A stretch of DNA of 64,000 bases from Ectocarpus siliculosus (GCA_000310025.1 FN648707.1:553137-617136), one strand, 5' to 3'; counted from the stretch's first letter, positions 19,301 to 29,249 are shown. Notes: a model not told the origin generated them from the sequence alone. A program made the numbers and translations.

Positions 19301-20856
19301 TGCCTCCCACCGCAGAGGAGGAAGAGGAATTCGCGACTGAGGAGGACGAGGTTGGGGAGGACGCGTCGAGCCAAGGTGGAGGGAAGGCGGAGGGAGAACC
19401 TGTGGATGGAGGACCAGGTTTCAACCTTGGCACGACGGCAGCCCCGAGTCCCGCGGGGCAGCCCGCGCCCCAGGAGTCGGGCGCGGGCGACGCTGGCGAT
19501 GGCGCCCTCTCGAGCAGGGAGGGCGCGAGCGTCGCCCCATCTACCACATCGGCCGGCATGGTCGATGTGGGCGGCGGCGAGGACGACCGCCGCAGCAGCA
19601 GCAGCAGCCGCGGTAGCGGCGGCAGCGGCAGCGGCAGCGGCAGCGGCAGCGGCAGCGGCAGCGACAGAGGCAGCAACAGCAGAAGCGACAGCGGCATCAA
19701 CAGCGGCAGCGGCAGCGGCAGCGGCAGCGATAGCGACAGCGACAGCGAGACGGATCTCCTGGCGCTCCGCGGGCCAGAGGCCCGGCGGCTCGCCCGCTTC
19801 GACAAGCTGGCGGAACTCACCAGCCGCCGCACCAGGGAGAACCCTCGCAGAAACCCGAGGTACGAGTCGCCCCCGTCGCCGACAAGTGCCGAAGCCCTGC
19901 TCGCCTCGGTGGCGAGCCTGCCCGTCAGCAGCACGGAGGAGTTCACCCGCTGGATGCTCTCGGCGGTACTTCACGTGACGGAGGGGCTAGAGGCGAGGGT
20001 GGTGCGAGAGTTGCTGTTCGAGCGCGCGGAGGAGGCCCACGCTGCGCGCCAAGAAGCGGAGGACTTCCTGCTGGGTGCGGTGGACCTCATGCTCAACTCG
20101 CCAGACGCCTTCGAGACGGCTCTGGCGTCCCACGAGCTAAGTGAATCCCCCATAGGACCGAAGCGAGATGATGAGAAGGGAGGGGAGTGGCCGGTGAGGG
20201 AGGCCATCCGCAGCATGATGTGGGTGTCGACGTTCTCGCGTCCAGACGTATCGTTCGCCGTGCGTGCGGTAGCGCGCCACGCCCACGCCGCGGCGAAGAG
20301 GCACTGGGATGCAATACAGGAGATCCTCGGCTACCTAAAGCAGACAAGGGACCTCGGCATCACCTACCAACGGGGATCGGGGTTAGGGCTGGCCGTGTAC
20401 GTAGACGCTAGCTATGCCGACACGGAGGACAGGCGTTCGGTGTCAGGGTTGGCAGCGACGGTTGGAGGTACCGTAGTCAGCCATAGTAGCAAGACACAGA
20501 GCATTGTGTCTTTGTCTTCGACGGAAGCCGAGTACGTTGCTGCTGGGGAGGGCGTCAAGGAGGCGTTGTTTGTGCGTGCTGTGCTTTCGTTTGTTGCCCC
20601 AGAGACCAGTGGTAGCAGCATCCAGGTCCTTGAGGACAGCCAGGGGGCCATAGCGTTGGTGCAGAACCCCCTCAGCTCAGGTCGCACGAAACACATCGAC
20701 GTGAGGTTTCATTTTATCCGCGGATTGTTTAGGTCGAGGGATATTTCGGTCAAGTTCGTTCCGACAACGGAGCAACACGCGGACATCCCAACCAAAGCCC
20801 TTAGCAGGGCCAGTCTGCAGTACCACCGGCGCAAGTTGATGAATTTGCCGGAGTAG
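19204..20856 (+). CDS. pol: Copia Pol C-terminal ORF: acidic/Ser-Gly linker fused to RNase H, RT core missing
   Basis: A 550-codon open frame. Residues ~35-110 are acidic and Gly/Pro-rich, ~130-185 are a Ser-Gly-Asp repeat (from (GGCAGC)n DNA) and ~200-320 are Ala/Glu-rich. Then come the post-RT connection (EWPVREAIRSMMW, FSRPDVSFAVRA, ILGYLKQTRDLG) and RNase H with all four acidic sites: VYVDASYA, SLSSTEAEYVA, EDSQGAIAL and QHADIPTKAL. Copia RT (about 240 residues with a YVDD site) should lie before the connection and is absent. The junction is near HELSESPIGPKRDDEKGGEW, about 20150-20190. The deletion kept the frame open. Confidence 0.85.
   Translation: MRAHPERKTPSDNNSQLHLAIVPAAPTALPQSLPPTAEEEEEFATEEDEVGEDASSQGGGKAEGEPVDGGPGFNLGTTAAPSPAGQPAPQESGAGDAGDGALSSREGASVAPSTTSAGMVDVGGGEDDRRSSSSSRGSGGSGSGSGSGSGSGSDRGSNSRSDSGINSGSGSGSGSDSDSDSETDLLALRGPEARRLARFDKLAELTSRRTRENPRRNPRYESPPSPTSAEALLASVASLPVSSTEEFTRWMLSAVLHVTEGLEARVVRELLFERAEEAHAARQEAEDFLLGAVDLMLNSPDAFETALASHELSESPIGPKRDDEKGGEWPVREAIRSMMWVSTFSRPDVSFAVRAVARHAHAAAKRHWDAIQEILGYLKQTRDLGITYQRGSGLGLAVYVDASYADTEDRRSVSGLAATVGGTVVSHSSKTQSIVSLSSTEAEYVAAGEGVKEALFVRAVLSFVAPETSGSSIQVLEDSQGAIALVQNPLSSGRTKHIDVRFHFIRGLFRSRDISVKFVPTTEQHADIPTKALSRASLQYHRRKLMNLPE
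19609..19745 (+). repeat. (GGCAGC)n microsatellite within the copia linker
   Basis: Runs of GGCAGC/GACAGC hexamers encode Gly-Ser and Asp-Ser dipeptides in the Pol frame, and poly-Ala in both other forward and reverse frames. The long antisense and shifted ORFs over this stretch are by-products of this repeat. Confidence 0.9.
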
Positions 20857-21084
20857 CTGTAGCTGATTTTAGCACTTGCACTGGACTTTCTAAGAAGTGC
20901 GGCCGTTGTGATCCGCTGTGAGAGCGACGGTTTCTTTTGTGGTGGTAGGGTTTTTTTTTTTCGAGGGGTTTTGCCCGGACGCCGGGTTTCCCCTCCACAT
21001 ATTACCATGTTGGTATTTCTGATGTATCCAGGGGCGTTTTTGCCCCATTGATGGTTAGTCACTTGCGTGAAGAACCAGGGAGGG

Positions 21085-21331
21085 TGTTGGTGGGTCTGCG
21101 AACATTGGTGTTGGACATGTGCTGTATGATTTGGTGTCACACAGATTGGTAAGATTGCCGTTTGGTAGGGGGCACCGTCATGAGTCACGGGGCCCCTCCT
21201 TGCTGCTGGAGCTGCTCTGTGTGGAGCACTCCCTCTTTCGTCCGTGTGAAGGACGGTCGCCTACCTCTCGTGAAGTTAATACATCACCGAAACAGTCTCA
21301 CTCGATAAATAAGTGGCGTAGGCCGCAAACA
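21085..21331 (+). repeat. Copia 3' LTR
   Basis: 247 bp, TGTT...AACA, preceded by a purine-rich tract AGGGAGGG (21077-21084) suitable as the plus-strand primer. Followed by GGGGC, the target duplication. Confidence 0.95.
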
Positions 21332-21336
21332 GGGGC
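21332..21336 (+). repeat. Target-site duplication GGGGC (right)
   Basis: The five bases directly after the copia 3' LTR, matching 16100-16104. Confidence 0.9.
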
Positions 21337-22914
21337 AACACCGCGCCAAGACAAGCGGTGTCACTTGTCCGCCTTCACCGCTCGATACTTGAGAGCCCGG
21401 CGATGGCCTCCCCCTCTCGGTCGGGTTTCCCGGTTTGTCCCTTTTCGGGCGTTCGAGTGATCCTTCTTCTTTGTTGCCTGCATTCGTCTCAATCAGTGAA
21501 CTGCCGCGACTTGGATATACGTCCTCTCTCTCGCCTTTTTCCTGCTTTTTTTGTTGTTGGTCCTTGGTTCTCTCGACGGGCTTCCTCTGAAGTTTCGTCG
21601 GTGTTGTTTGCCTCTGAACACTAGGAAAAAGAGTTCCCCAAGCTTCCTCGGTGTTTTTTGCCTCTGAATACTTGGAAAAAGAGTTCCCCAAGTTTCGTCG
21701 GTGTTGTTTGCCTCTGAACACTTGGAAAAAGAGTTCTCCAAGTTTCGTCGGTGTCTTTTGCCTCGGAAAACTTGGAAACAGAGTTCCCCGCGTTTCCTGG
21801 TTCGCCTTTTTGCCAACTAATGTTTGTCTCTTTTAGCTCCATCGTGCCGCAGAAAGAAGTGTCGCCTACGCCTATTGCTTCGGGATTCCATACCGTTGCG
21901 TCGCCTTCTCCCGTGGCCTTTGTCGACTCTCGCCGTCGCCCACACTTCGTTCTACTTCGTCTCCATCATCGCCACCTTTGAGCGACGCCTTCATCACCGT
22001 CGAGCTTCTGAGTCGTTGTATTGTTGTGTGTATATCTCTACGACTTTTCTGTGTTTAATGTCTTCGTACGTTGCGTATCGCCAGCGAGACGTGGCGCGGT
22101 TCGTCAGATCGCTTCTCCGGCTTTGATCGTTCGTGCTTTGCGTCATTGGTTCTCTTCATGTCTTGCCTTTGCCGTCTCTTTGTGCGGTTTGGGTAACCTG
22201 GCCAGCTGGGAATTGTTCTCGGTGCCCTTGCCTGCCGTTCATTTCTTCTGCCCGTCCTTGACGTTCTCCAAGATTGCGTTGGGTTTCCCTTCGCGTCGGG
22301 TCCAGTATCAAAGGCCGTATTCGTTCGGAAATTTGTTTTGGTTTTGAGTTTTGTTGACGTATTTTGGACTCTCTCGTGTGTCGGCCTTCATTCCTCCAGT
22401 TGTGATACGCGCGGGTGAGCGTAAAAGAGTAATGTGTGGCGTTTGGATTTTAATTTTGTTTTCTCTGTCGTCGTCTGTTGGGAGTAGTGTGCTCTGCAGC
22501 AATATTCTTCCTAGCTTTATCCCTTCATTGGTGTAAGCGTTGTCATTGAGATGTCGATGCGTCGTCTTGTGATCGTCAGCGTCCTTAGTCTCAATGGTGG
22601 TGTGGGGGGTAGATTCGGGATATTGCTACAACTCACCCTCCTTTTTGATATTTTGTGAAGAGTCATATCTTCGATTCAGGATCAAATATCATCAGCTAAA
22701 TCTTATTGTAGCTTCTAGGATTTGAGCATTGAATCTTCATTCATACGTATATAATGATATTCAGGGTGGGCTAGTGTTAAGGAGTGTGGCTGCTCGCATG
22801 AATAGGGTTCATCATATTGTTCATAGGATGTGGCATGTGGTGGGATGGTCGGGAGGTATTCCTTCTTGTACCCGTGCCCCCCCCACTAGAATTGTCTACT
22901 CTGTGTGCCCCCTG
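21337..22914. other. Flank resuming after the copia insertion; no recognisable gene
   Basis: This continues the sequence interrupted at 16104 and may be the 3' untranslated part or LTR of gypsy-1, but it matches nothing upstream of gag that I can see. It is pyrimidine-rich with short ORFs only. A 50-bp minisatellite lies at 21591-21790. Confidence 0.4.
21591..21790 (+). repeat. 50-bp minisatellite, four units
   Basis: Units 21591-21640, 21641-21690, 21691-21740 and 21741-21790 each begin AGTTTCGTCGGTGT or a close variant and contain GCCTCTGAA and GGAAAAAGAGTTC. The period is exactly 50 bp throughout, with a few substitutions per unit. Confidence 0.95.
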
Positions 22915-23088
22915 AGATGAACTTGGATCCCCACTTCATCTCAGACCCTTGGTGATCGTCTCTGAGCAATAACAAGCAACGTTCCCATCTCTACGTGGCC
23001 GTGGACAAGAGTATCAACGACAGAACCTTCATCTACCCCTAGGAGCAAGCTACCGTCTACGGCTTCGCCTCCTTAAAACCCTTCTGAC
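22915..23088 (+). pseudogene. Gene-like remnant with in-frame stops
   Basis: One frame reads LDPHFISDPW, stop, then NNKQRSHLYVAVDKSIND, RTFIYP, stop, EQATVYGFASLKPF, stop. Codon third positions are strongly G/C and the composition is protein-like, unlike its surroundings. Two internal stops (TGA, TAG) suggest a dead exon. I recognise no family. Confidence 0.3.
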
Positions 23089-23229
23089 GAGAGAAATGAA
23101 GGAAAAGATCGCTGAAGGAAGGCGGAGAAAAAACCCGGGTAGCTTCCTCCTGTTTGACACCCGGCCGGTGCGTCCGAAAAAAAATTCCCTGAAAAATAAG
23201 TTGAAAAAAGAACGACGTCCAGCAGATAT

Positions 23230-24070
23230 ACAAGTAGGATATCACTTCAGTATCTCGGTACATTTCATAAAAAACACCGCAACGGGCTGGTGCGCCCAGA
23301 AAGTTGCCGACCGAACACTGTAGAACATGACGTCCAGAACAAATTGGATGACGACATAAAAACGCCCTATTACACACACAGGTACAGCAGCAGCAATATC
23401 ACCAAGATCCACCCACCACCCCACCATCTCTCCACACACACACCGCGTTGCAGGGCATCGGGGAGGAAGCAACGGCCGTCAATATTTCCATCTCACTCTG
23501 GATGGACTACTACTATATATACTGAAGGGTATTGAGTCGCAAACATTATCGAATATATGTATGTTGGGCCCTATTCATTCGCAGGGTATCCGTCGATTGA
23601 CTTTTACCAGAATCGATACACCTGTTCGAACAATCGCACCTCTAACGTCCCCCCAATATTCGAACTATTGTGGAATATACCACCTGTTGAAACGATGGAG
23701 AGTGGCTGCACGAAATCTTTCTTACCGAAGAAAATGCGGATTTCAGCAACCCATTTGCGTCGGGTAATTTATTGTGGACGTCACTCTCCATTTCCACCCC
23801 CAAAATACCGATAGATGCACACAAACTGGTGCGTCCGGAAATTGTTGCATCTGCATACCGTCTATTTTTTTTTTTTTCCGTCTATGCAAGATATGGTCAA
23901 AGAATAGGCAGAATATATTGGATGCCGACAAAAGAACGCCCCCCATTGACACACACGCACTCCACAGCAGCAGGATCATCACCCGTATTCTCTCACTCTC
24001 ACCATCTATCCGCACACACACCGTTCGTTGTCGCGGGGCATAGGGGAGGAAGCGACGGCCGCAAAACAAT
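23230..24070 (+). repeat. Two-unit diverged tandem duplication (~550 bp)
   Basis: The stretch around 23270-23490 and that around 23820-24065 share a run of matches, for example ACACACACACCG followed by GGGGAGGAAGC and ACGGCCG in each. Divergence is substantial, with indels. No coding frame spans either unit. Confidence 0.6.
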
Positions 24071-24074
24071 TCTC

Positions 24075-24750
24075 TGAAGGCGGACGAGCGAAGAGGGACG
24101 AGAATGTGGTGAGTGCCCGTGTCTCGCGTGGGCTTCGTCAGGCTTGCAAGGTTGCTCCTCTCCCTCGTGAGCGGGCCTGCGTATGGTATGCCTACAGCGT
24201 GCAGCATGCATGCACGCACAGAAGAGGTTGACGTCGCTGCCGTGTTTGTGGCTAGTGGTCGCCACCAAACAAAGTCCCAGGCGGAAGTACTTCGTGGTTG
24301 GGGTTAGGGCGGGGTCGGTGTGTCGGGGTCGGCATGTGTGTGATGTGTTCACCGTCGGGGTTGTACGTGTGCAAATGTTGTGAACATTGTGAACTGTGGG
24401 TTGTGAACTGCACTTTTTGAAGTATGTATGCACATTGTACCAGCTTCAAGAACATCATCCGGTCGGATTTTTTTATGCAGCCAGCACAATAGTAGAGCAC
24501 AAGGCCAACAGCCGACAGACAGTCTGCTGCTGTGATTTCGACGGCAACCCTCACGGCCTGTCTGTGCTTCCACCATGAACCACCAACCTGCTCAGATAGA
24601 TAGATACCACACAGTAGTCGTCGGCAAGGCGAGGGGCGCGCCCCTCCGTGCGAAAGAAGATAGTAGACCTATGTATATTGCGGCTGCCGGTTTCACCGTG
24701 TCGTGTCGCCACAGACCGATGCCCGCAGCGACAAAGTCGAGATCGTCACC
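24075..24750. other. No recognisable gene
   Basis: GT-rich in places (24290-24400) with one TTAGGG-like scrap (GGGGTTAGGG near 24299). A minus-strand frame at 24252-24554 includes GLVLYYCAGCIKKSD, which could be a membrane segment, but nothing else supports a gene. Confidence 0.4.
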
Positions 24751-25079
24751 ATTATTTGCCGTTTCTGTAGTTCGCCAGCGGCATCAATTCGCTTCTGCCG
24801 CTGATGAGTTGATGCATTCTCTTGGGTTTTGACACTGAACGCAGGAAGCCGAGCCAGGTGGTTGAATCGCACAGGCGTCGGGCGGTGGTGGTTTGGACGG
24901 TGTCGGTGGTCGCCATCATCGCATGTGAGCGCATCGACACAACTCGATAGTCATTGTACAAAACGTCGAAACCGCACACCGTGTAACCATGTGTACATGT
25001 TACATACTGTAGAACACGGTCATAGATCTCCGGCACAATCAACCCCGGAGGTCTCCCGCAAAAACAACTTCGGACCATT

Positions 25080-25187
25080 CCCGAGGCCTTCAGCAGCACA
25101 GCCAGCACTGCTGCAGTGATAGCCAAGACACCACCGACGACCATGGCATTCGAAGTGCCCATGTACTCTCCTGTGAGTATTGTGTAA
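25080..25187 (-). CDS. Possible exon encoding a membrane helix
   Basis: On the minus strand, after a candidate acceptor (TACTCACAG), the frame reads EYMGTSNAMVVGGVLAITA then AVLAVLLKASG: a hydrophobic stretch of about 22 residues suitable as a transmembrane helix. The open frame continues to 24752, but the later part is not convincing. No donor or partner exon could be fixed, and no family is recognised. Confidence 0.3.
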
Positions 25188-25199
25188 AGCGCTCCAGGT

Positions 25200-26260
25200 G
25201 GTGCTTCCCCGCGTCCTCAGACAACATGGATCGGTATTGTTGTCGTACGAACATTGCATGCCAAGGGGCACCAGGCGTTGATCGTTCGCATGTGTTGCGA
25301 CGTGTATCTGTTTTTTGCGGGTTTTCATTTGGTATTCATTCAAACGTCGTTGGTTGCTGAATTGCTTGTTTCGCGTGAACTATGGTTGTCGTGCAGCCGC
25401 AATCGACAAAATTCGACCGCGTGAAGATAGAACATAAATGTACATGTTTTCGTTTCCACCTCGTTCCCTTGGCCATTCTCGTTGATGCTATGAACTACAC
25501 ATACACCCCGGGCGGTACTGTACACGTATTTTCCGGCTTCGCAAATCCTTCTGCCTGTTCTGAGGGCAGCATCTGCATGTGCCCCGAAAACCGTCCCTGT
25601 CCACACAGACAGACAGTGGCTTGTTGCCGTTTGCTTGTTGCCTTCTTTCGTTTGGTGCACTGCGAAAGACTAACGTCAGGTTCGGTCTTGCACGTTATTA
25701 CCCTTCCTCCTGACAAACAGTCGACACGCTCCTCCATGTCCAATGTTTGTTTCTCTCTTTGCACAATGCCTACCCGCCTCTTTCGCCTTGCTCTTCGGGC
25801 CCCGCCACCCACAATGAATGCTTTGGTTCATTTTTTTATGACACATCAAGTCGTAGCGGCACGGGCTGGAAGAATGAAGGAAGGTGTCAGGAAATACAGT
25901 CTATCATGTTATATATACAAGGGCTCCGGACTTCGGGCGCAGAGGCGCCCTCGTCCTCAGTAGTAGGCTTAAAGGGAAGGTGTGAAGGCTGTGCACAGCA
26001 TATACCAAGGGCATGAAGCCGCAGGGTGACCGAATGAACGGTCTAAAGATGTTCGCGCTGTATTCGATAAATGTGCCGTTCCCGGTGTAACATGAAGCCA
26101 AAAGAGTTGCGTGTACGTGAAGTTTTTGCCTAGCTTCGCCCGGTGCGGACGAAAGAGAGATGTAAGCTACGGTCGCCTCCCTATTCTTGCGCCGGTAAGA
26201 ACGTAGTCACACTCTCAGGCAACGTTCTCTTAGTGGCTTTGCGGTGGCCAATATCCTCTC
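25200..26260. other. Unassigned; one Cys-rich plus-strand frame
   Basis: The frame 25382-25963 (193 codons) contains NYTYTPGGTVHVFSGFANP and a Cys-rich GSICMCPENRPCPH, which could be part of a secreted or extracellular protein. The rest of the frame is unconvincing and no homology is recognised. Confidence 0.3.
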
Positions 26261-26267
26261 CAAAGGG

Positions 26268-26612
26268 GCCAAAGAAAGAACGAACACTGCAATTGTTCGA
26301 CGGTATTGCCGGTAGTTGATGGTGTGTTGCCGCCTAGCTCTCACATTCAAACTTCTTCAGTGTCGCGCCTTTATCTAGTATCCCCCTCTAATGTTCTGGA
26401 GCTATTATTCTAACTTCTTCAGTGTCGATCCGCTCTAATGTCGCGCCCTTCTCTAATGTCCCCCTCTAATGACGCCGATATGCGGTATCCCTCACATTGT
26501 GAAAGGAGTCGAACACCTACAACATTCAGATAAAGAAAGAACGAACACCACACGCAATGGTTCGACTGCGTTGCCGCTACTGTAGTTGACGGTGAAAGTT
26601 GACGCCTCCCGC
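26268..26612 (+). repeat. Partial tandem duplication (~265 bp spacing)
   Basis: AAAGAAAGAACGAACAC is followed by a TTCGAC, GTTGCCG and GTAGTTGA string at 26270-26330, and again at 26533-26605. Short CTCTAATGTC repeats lie between (26390-26470). Confidence 0.65.
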
Positions 26613-26919
26613 CTCGGGTCATCGTTGCCCCTTACGGCCCTGGTGGTTATTGCCGATTACCACTGCGGAAGGTATGGTTTCGTTTGCAGCCTTGTACGCA
26701 GGTCTCGAGCTTCTCAATGTTGAAGCGCGACGGTGATGTCGGTGATGGTGCAGGCGGTAGGGTGCCTGCGCTGGCGGCAGAATGCAATTATTGGGGAGAT
26801 GGATGTAAGAGCGTGTACGTGTCAAAATGCCTAGATGATACCGTATAACGTAAATTTAAAGCAGAAGAAAGAGGTTCTTGGGGAGGAGGTAATGTGGAGG
26901 CAATAAATAAAGTGGATGC

Positions 26920-27813
26920 TTATCTGAGCATCAAAACTTCGTTTAGCTGCGATGATTTCTTCGATACGGAATAGTTCTCATAATGTTGTTGGAGGCCGAA
27001 TATGCGGTGGTAAGCACGTCCATGCAAGGTGAGCATTGAAGGGGCTGGCGGTTCAGTCCATGTCTTTCTTTGAATACCGCCTGCGCCTAATGCAGAAAAT
27101 CCGAAAACCCCGTTGTACCTTCTTTGAGCAGAAATGAATTTAGTAGTTTCAAACAGCGCCATAAGATGGTAGGGGATAGATTTGAGAGGATGGATACACG
27201 ACTTGCCTTTGTTACAACAATTTAATCTCTTTTCTTCTTTCCAAAGTTGAGCATTGCAGTGAGAACATGTGATGTTTTGTGGATCATCCAAATCCGTGTG
27301 TTTTAGCTCGAAAGGTGCCGAGGGGAAGTCGAATGATTGCGAGTCAATGTCTTGCAGTCCAAGGCGGATTTGGTCATTAGCATAACCGCGATGGCTGTCT
27401 AGGCTGGGTGCCGGTAACCTTAGTGCACGATTCCTCATTTGGCTAAAATGTTGACGTATCATATCGCGTTCAGGGTCTGAGTCGTGTGGTGTGTTATTGT
27501 TTGCATTGGGACGTAGACGTTCCCCTAAGATTTCAGCTTGCGCGTTATCCGGACAGGTTTGTGGTGTTCGAGTTTCAGGCGTCGTTCGTGGTTGGGTGAG
27601 CGACCTTCGTTGGGTATTTCGACGAGCTGAAGGTGTTCGTCGAACTGGAGTTGTTTGTACGTTCCTTGAGGGAGTGTCACTCTGGCTGGGTGTGGAACTT
27701 TGGTGTGGATTGTGACGTGCAGTATGTGATCGTGTTTGGCGATTTTGAGATGCGGCTGCTGAACGAGTTACCCGATGAATTGGCGTCGGCGGACATCGAT
27801 GATTATCAGACAT
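26920..27813 (-). pseudogene. Truncated Helitron-type protein, N-terminal zinc-finger part
   Basis: A 297-codon frame. Residues 1-115 are Thr/Pro/Arg-rich and disordered. Residues 183-205 are the paired-Cys motif CSHCNAQLWKEEKRLNCC followed by NKGKSCIHPL. Then come AQRRYNGVFGFSALG, PPAPSMLTLHGRAYHRI and a stop. This C-x2-C, W-x-x-E, CC-x-x-G-K, YN-x-x-F-x-FS, G-x-x-YH order is the hallmark of the region preceding the Rep domain in Helitron Rep-helicases. Full proteins exceed 1000 residues; here the Rep HUH nuclease and PIF1-type helicase are absent, and I find no trace downstream (below 26920). It is probably a truncated or captured piece. Confidence 0.75.
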
Positions 27814-27929
27814 GGGGTGATATCTTTACTCTATTGATAGATGGCGAAAGCCAGTTGAAGGTGGCAACAATGTGCCTTGAATAACTTGAGACATTTACTT
27901 TTTTCTGAAATGGAAACACGCGTCTTTCT

Positions 27930-28144
27930 TTAGAGGTCGGCGTGGGTAGTTCCCAGGTCGCGGTGCTCGTCGGTCTTGTTGAGGATCTCGTTGATGGTCT
28001 GGTCCCACAGGCGGCGGGCGCACTGGTAGTGCAGCGGCGGGGAGTCTCAATCCTTGATGATCAGGTCGTCCTCGACGATCTCGCCCTTGCACCCGTCGGC
28101 CAGGTCTTCCTCGCTAGTCGCTGCGTCGGAACACTCGCAGTGCA
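27930..28144 (-). pseudogene. Terminal exon-like frame with one internal TGA
   Basis: Reading from 28144 down: HCECSDAATSEEDLADG, KGEIVEDDLIIKD, TGA (28049-28047), DSPPLHYQCARRLWDQTINE, ILNKTDEHRDLGTTHADL, then TAA (27932-27930). Codon thirds are G/C-rich on both sides of the TGA, so the whole is one exon with either a nonsense mutation, a sequence error (TGC would give Cys) or a recoded UGA. A candidate acceptor (CTGCAAAAG) precedes it. It probably belongs with the exons at 28491-28639 and 28801-29153. Family not recognised. Confidence 0.45.
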
Positions 28145-28169
28145 CTTTTGCAGTGGATTTCGGATGGGT

Positions 28170-28415
28170 GACAGGGGAAAATATATGGAATAAAATTTCA
28201 CATGGTTTTTTCGATATAAAAAAATGAAATTTGTATTTACGACGTCGACGGTTGAACTCGGTGTACTCCCCAACATCTGTCGAGGACGATTCCCTCTTTT
28301 CTACAGACAGGGGAAAATATAAGGAGTACATGTCACATGGTTTCCCCATACTAAAAAATGTTAATTTTTTTATGACGTCGACCGGTGAACACGGTGTACT
28401 TTTGTGACATATGGG
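28170..28415 (+). repeat. 136-bp tandem duplication
   Basis: GACAGGGGAAAATAT begins at 28170 and again at 28306. Both units contain TCACATGG and end with GACGTCGAC, GGTGAAC or GTTGAAC, and CGGTGTACT. On the minus strand it falls in the presumed intron between two exons. Confidence 0.85.
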
Positions 28416-28490
28416 TAACTAATTTACAGCAACAGCCGGATGCATCCGCGCACCCATATCTAGGTTACTACACACACACACGACTGGTCA

Positions 28491-28639
28491 CTACACAATC
28501 ACGTTCCCATGTAAACGGGTGTACACATGATTTTCCCCGATAAGGCTGGCGGGGGCGACGGTGACGTGCTTGAACTTCTTGCCGTCCGAAGACTTGGCAC
28601 CAGCGCAAAGACACCACACCGCGTGGATACTATTCCACT
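28491..28639 (-). CDS. Internal exon of an unknown minus-strand gene
   Basis: After a good acceptor (TTGTTGTCAG, ending at 28640) the frame reads WNSIHAVWCLCAGAKSSDG then KKFKHVTVAPASLIGENH, and stops at 28493-28491. Codon thirds are strongly G/C up to about 28530, so the true donor may lie near there. It sits between two other G/C-third, Cys-containing frames on the same strand, which suggests one spliced gene. No family is recognised. Confidence 0.45.
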
Positions 28640-28800
28640 CTGACAACAACAGCAAGCAAAAAGGGCATTGTTGTGGAGAGATTTTAGCGGTTGCGGTTGC
28701 GATGCAGTTTCATGTCAGGCCTTCATGCAACACCTGAACAACATTCGGGCACACATCAGGCGGAATTACTTGATGTAATTAAAGAGAGAAATTTCTTTTC

Positions 28801-29153
28801 CCTTTGTAGCCGCGGCTGTTGACCTGGTCGGTTGGGATCCCGAGCGAAGGAGTACCTCCCACCGGGGCGAGGCAGAGCTGGCACGGCTTGGGGTACGTTG
28901 TCGACGGGGTGAGGATGGTGCAGGATGCGCTACAACTGTCCGCGTCGCGGTTGTTGTTACGGTCACAAGGGGCAAACTTGCCTTTACCGTCGCGCTTGTT
29001 TTCGAGCTTGAGGTGACCGCCGTCGTCGCAGTCGGGCCCGGGGCAAGGCCTGTTGGGGTCGCCCTGTTGTACAGGGCGGCGGTACACTCCACTACGACTC
29101 GCTGACTGGGTGGACTTACGCTTTGCTGGGGAGCTACGGGAGAGGGCGGTCAT
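28801..29153 (-). CDS. First exon candidate of an unknown Cys-rich minus-strand gene
   Basis: ATG at 29153 begins MTALSRSSPAKRKSTQSAS, a basic Ser-rich N-terminus. It is followed by RPCPGPDCDDGGHLKL, KFAPCDRNNN, CSASCTILTP and KPCQLCLAPVGG: eight Cys in about 70 residues, which suggests zinc binding or disulphides. The open frame actually starts at 29336, but that extension encodes a repeated LEVGQKLEY from the tandem repeat upstream, so 29153 is the better start. A donor could lie at CAG-GTCAAC near 28828; otherwise the exon runs to the stop at about 28801. Confidence 0.45.
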
Positions 29154-29249
29154 GTTGTGTTGCAGCTGAAGGTCGATGCGGGGATGAGAGGAGAGGATGT
29201 CGAAAGTGAGAGTGACCGGGATGTGCACTCTTTCATTCACTCTGCACAG

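Larger units (their letters stand above)
16105..21331 (+). mobile_element. Ty1/copia retrotransposon, nested 3' of gypsy-1, RT deleted
   Basis: Two LTRs (249 and 247 bp) begin TGTT and end AACA. GGGGC precedes the left LTR (16100-16104) and follows the right LTR (21332-21336), a perfect 5-bp target duplication. The order Gag, protease, integrase, RNase H is that of copia elements. The LTRs differ by seven substitutions and one 2-base indel. The RT core is missing and integrase is frame-broken, so the copy is non-autonomous. It sits 195 bp beyond the end of the gypsy-1 coding region. Confidence 0.95.

Noticed and set aside
19171-19974. Long antisense and shifted ORFs (about 270 codons) over the copia linker
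   Set aside because: They are poly-Ala or poly-Leu readings of the (GGCAGC)n repeat. The Ser-Gly frame continuing into RNase H is the real one.
21580-21842. Repeated FRGKQHRRNLGNSFS peptide on the minus strand, looking like a protein repeat
   Set aside because: It is the 50-bp minisatellite. Fifty is not a multiple of three, so the repeat is read in successive frames and no single frame keeps it.
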